Source: Entamoeba invadens IP1
Lineage: Eukaryota; Evosea; Mastigamoebida; Endamoebidae
Direction: 5' to 3'
NCBI RefSeq assembly: GCF_000330505.1
Contig: NW_004443692.1
Span: 1,148,638 to 1,211,039, forward strand
Length of the DNA: 62,402 nt
A program made the translations under genes and the position numbers. The notes below the pieces were generated by a model. That model did not search any database. It was given only the letters and a program-made list of their open reading frames with translations, and was not told the origin of the DNA. Positions within the stretch are counted from its first letter, which is position 1, and every line of letters begins with the position of its first letter. Below, piece by piece: positions 60,331 through 62,402 of this stretch.

Positions 60331-62402
60331 ATTTTTATTTTAAATATAACAAGAAAATTGTGTGTTATTTCACACAATTATTTAATGTTGATTTACGATA
60401 TTTATTCGATATTCAAATGTTTTTTTCGGGATATCAGGATTAAAAAATGATAATTTTTGATTACAAATTGGTTTTGCACATTGGTTTTAAAATAGTGCAA
60501 TTTTAAACTATAAATTTATTTATAACAAATCTTGAAATAACTAACACAATAATCGTGTTAATTCAAATTTATATCTTGTATTTTTTTGTTTTATCACAAA
60601 CTTTTTTGTTATGTAGCAAGTGACGTTGTTTTATGTAAGATTTAATTAGTACTTTTAATTAATTTAAACCATTTTATTGTTTCGCAATCAACAAATAAAA
60701 AAACACCAAAAAGCTCTTCGCATTTAGTTTGTTAAAATAGTATTCATTAATTAAAAATAACTATAATTGTCTTGCATTATTAAAACAATTGAACAAAACG
60801 GGGTAACCTTACTGTATTTTTTTAAAAAAAATTAACAAAAACGCCTATTTATAAACACAAAACACAATTCGTTACAAAATCAATCGAATAAACAATACAT
60901 TATAAATTATCTAATATTTTAACTATAACTGTTAATAATATTATAAGTAACATTTGTTTGCCTATTTTATATTGATCCATTGTCGTAGAATAACAGATAG
61001 TCGTTAATTTAAAAAATTCTTTAAAATTACACCCTTTAAAACATAAATTATTTAATATTTTTGTTTATTGGTGTGTTTGAATAACATTATTATAACATTA
61101 TTGTCATTTAAAAAAAATAAATTATTATTTTATTAGACTCTAAATTATTAATAGTAAAATAATATTAGAAATATAGTATGTAATCGATTTTAACATTCAA
61201 ATAATTTAAATTGTTATCTATATAACAACTGCATCAATTATATTACATATAATCATTTTATTGATCATTCACTAAACCAGTGTGTTTCCGTTTATATAAA
61301 TTAAATGCTTATTTTTTGTTTTAATTTAAACTATGTATTTTAGTCAAAACAAGTTTATAACCAACATTGTGTATCTTCCATAATAATAACATTATAATAG
61401 GGGTGATTATACCATTTTTGTTATAATTATACATAAAATACAATATAGCTTTAATTACACAACATTGTTATATCAATGTGATCACTTATCACTTCGATGA
61501 AATCAGGTTGTAGTAAAGATATGATTGTTGATGTGTTATTGTGTCAAAATTATGTTTGTTGATTGTTACTATTATATATAACAATCATAATTATAAAACT
61601 ATTATAAATAACATGATAAATTATTAAAATTTATTATTTATTTTATTATAAAAAATAGTTTAAAGTGTCAACATTGGTATATATCATGATGTCTTTCCAC
61701 TTATGTTTTTCTTTGTTTTTCATTATCTTTATACATTTACTATAAGTTTTTTGTTTGTTGCCCAAATATGCATAATTCGAAAATGAATAAACAGTGGCTG
61801 CAAAATAAGCATTTGATTACCATATACAATAACATTTATATGAAAATGATAATATCAAATCAATTTTGCCCTTTGTTTTTGTTTGAAAATGATAAAAAAA
61901 TAAAATAACAAATAACGAATTCATATCTTGCTTCTTTGACAGTGGCACAATGTGAAATTTAACGAGTGATCACAAAACCTCGTGGTGATCAAAGTTTATA
62001 CAAACGCGACTACTTTTATTGTTAAAGTTGATTTTATAAAATTTTCTCGATTTTGCGATTTTTGATACTTTTGAAAATGTATTTTACTTATTTTTTTTTG
62101 TTTATTTTACACTTATTATCTTTAAGATTTTTTTCAAAGTCGGAACAAACAAAAGTGTCTTTTTTGTATTATCTTTTTGTATCATAGAAAAAAATAGTAA
62201 AACCCGATTTTTTAATTTATTGTATTTTTCAAAGTTTACAAAAAATCTATTTAATTTCCCTTGTTATTGTTTTTGAGATCAATTGATAATGAAATTTCAA
62301 GATACCTCAAAGTCTGTTATTTATTTTCTTTTTTGTGTTATTTTATGATGTAATTGATTTTGAATATTCCAGACCAGTATGTTTTATGATGCAATTTGGT
62401 CT
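60331..62402. other. AT-rich non-coding tail of the window
   Basis: About 2.1 kb with no protein-like frame, RNA gene, array or transposon end detected. Short A/T tracts only. Confidence 0.6.

Overview
The window is nuclear DNA of an Entamoeba species, most likely E. invadens. It is very AT-rich, with compact, mostly intron-poor genes. Introns are short and usually begin GTTTGT and end TAG. GAAC motifs lie a few tens of bases before many start codons. It also carries families typical of the genus: a CPBF-type lysosomal receptor, a transmembrane-kinase (TMK) pseudogene and a divergent H2A. The many DNA transposons (hAT, pogo/Tigger, mariner, Mutator-like and foldback elements), with no LINE or SINE seen, fit E. 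invadens better than E. histolytica. The species call is inference.

Layout. 1-11.5 kb is a gene-dense housekeeping block: a 5'-truncated low-complexity protein, ribosomal proteins eS6, uL5 (L11) and eL36, a spliced RasGAP-like protein without an arginine finger, an RFC clamp-loader subunit, spliced SRP14 and several unknown genes. 12.58-18.86 kb is one mobile block bounded by short terminal inverted repeats and a perfect 10-bp target duplication. It encloses a foldback element with a 20-bp phased GTCC array, a broken hAT transposase and a broken, truncated TMK gene. 18.9-28.5 kb holds few genes (a Gln/Pro-rich protein, a coiled-coil gene with an in-frame TGA, a four-TM protein), two further MITE-like elements and an assembly gap of 100 N.

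28.5-51.9 kb is again gene-dense: the CPBF-like receptor, a GT31 glycosyltransferase, a DENN protein, H2A, a TAN1/THUMP protein, Rab GDI, a 1928-residue unidentified protein, a Rab GTPase containing a 6-nt microexon, eL34, and two near-identical Lys-rich secreted-type proteins in inverted orientation around a FAM173-like methyltransferase. 52-62.4 kb is a transposon graveyard: a pogo-like pseudogene, a nearly intact pogo/Tigger element nested in an older TIR element, a mariner pseudogene and a scrambled actin pseudogene, then about 2 kb of AT-rich DNA with no visible gene.

Themes. Translation and protein targeting are represented by eS6, uL5, eL36, eL34, SRP14 and TAN1. Membrane traffic is represented by Rab, Rab GDI, DENN, the CPBF-like receptor and perhaps the 1928-residue protein. 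The most unusual signals are the Rab microexon that supplies Asp-Thr of WDTAGQE, the Mutator-like block carrying kinase-gene fragments, and the phased dyad array in the foldback element.
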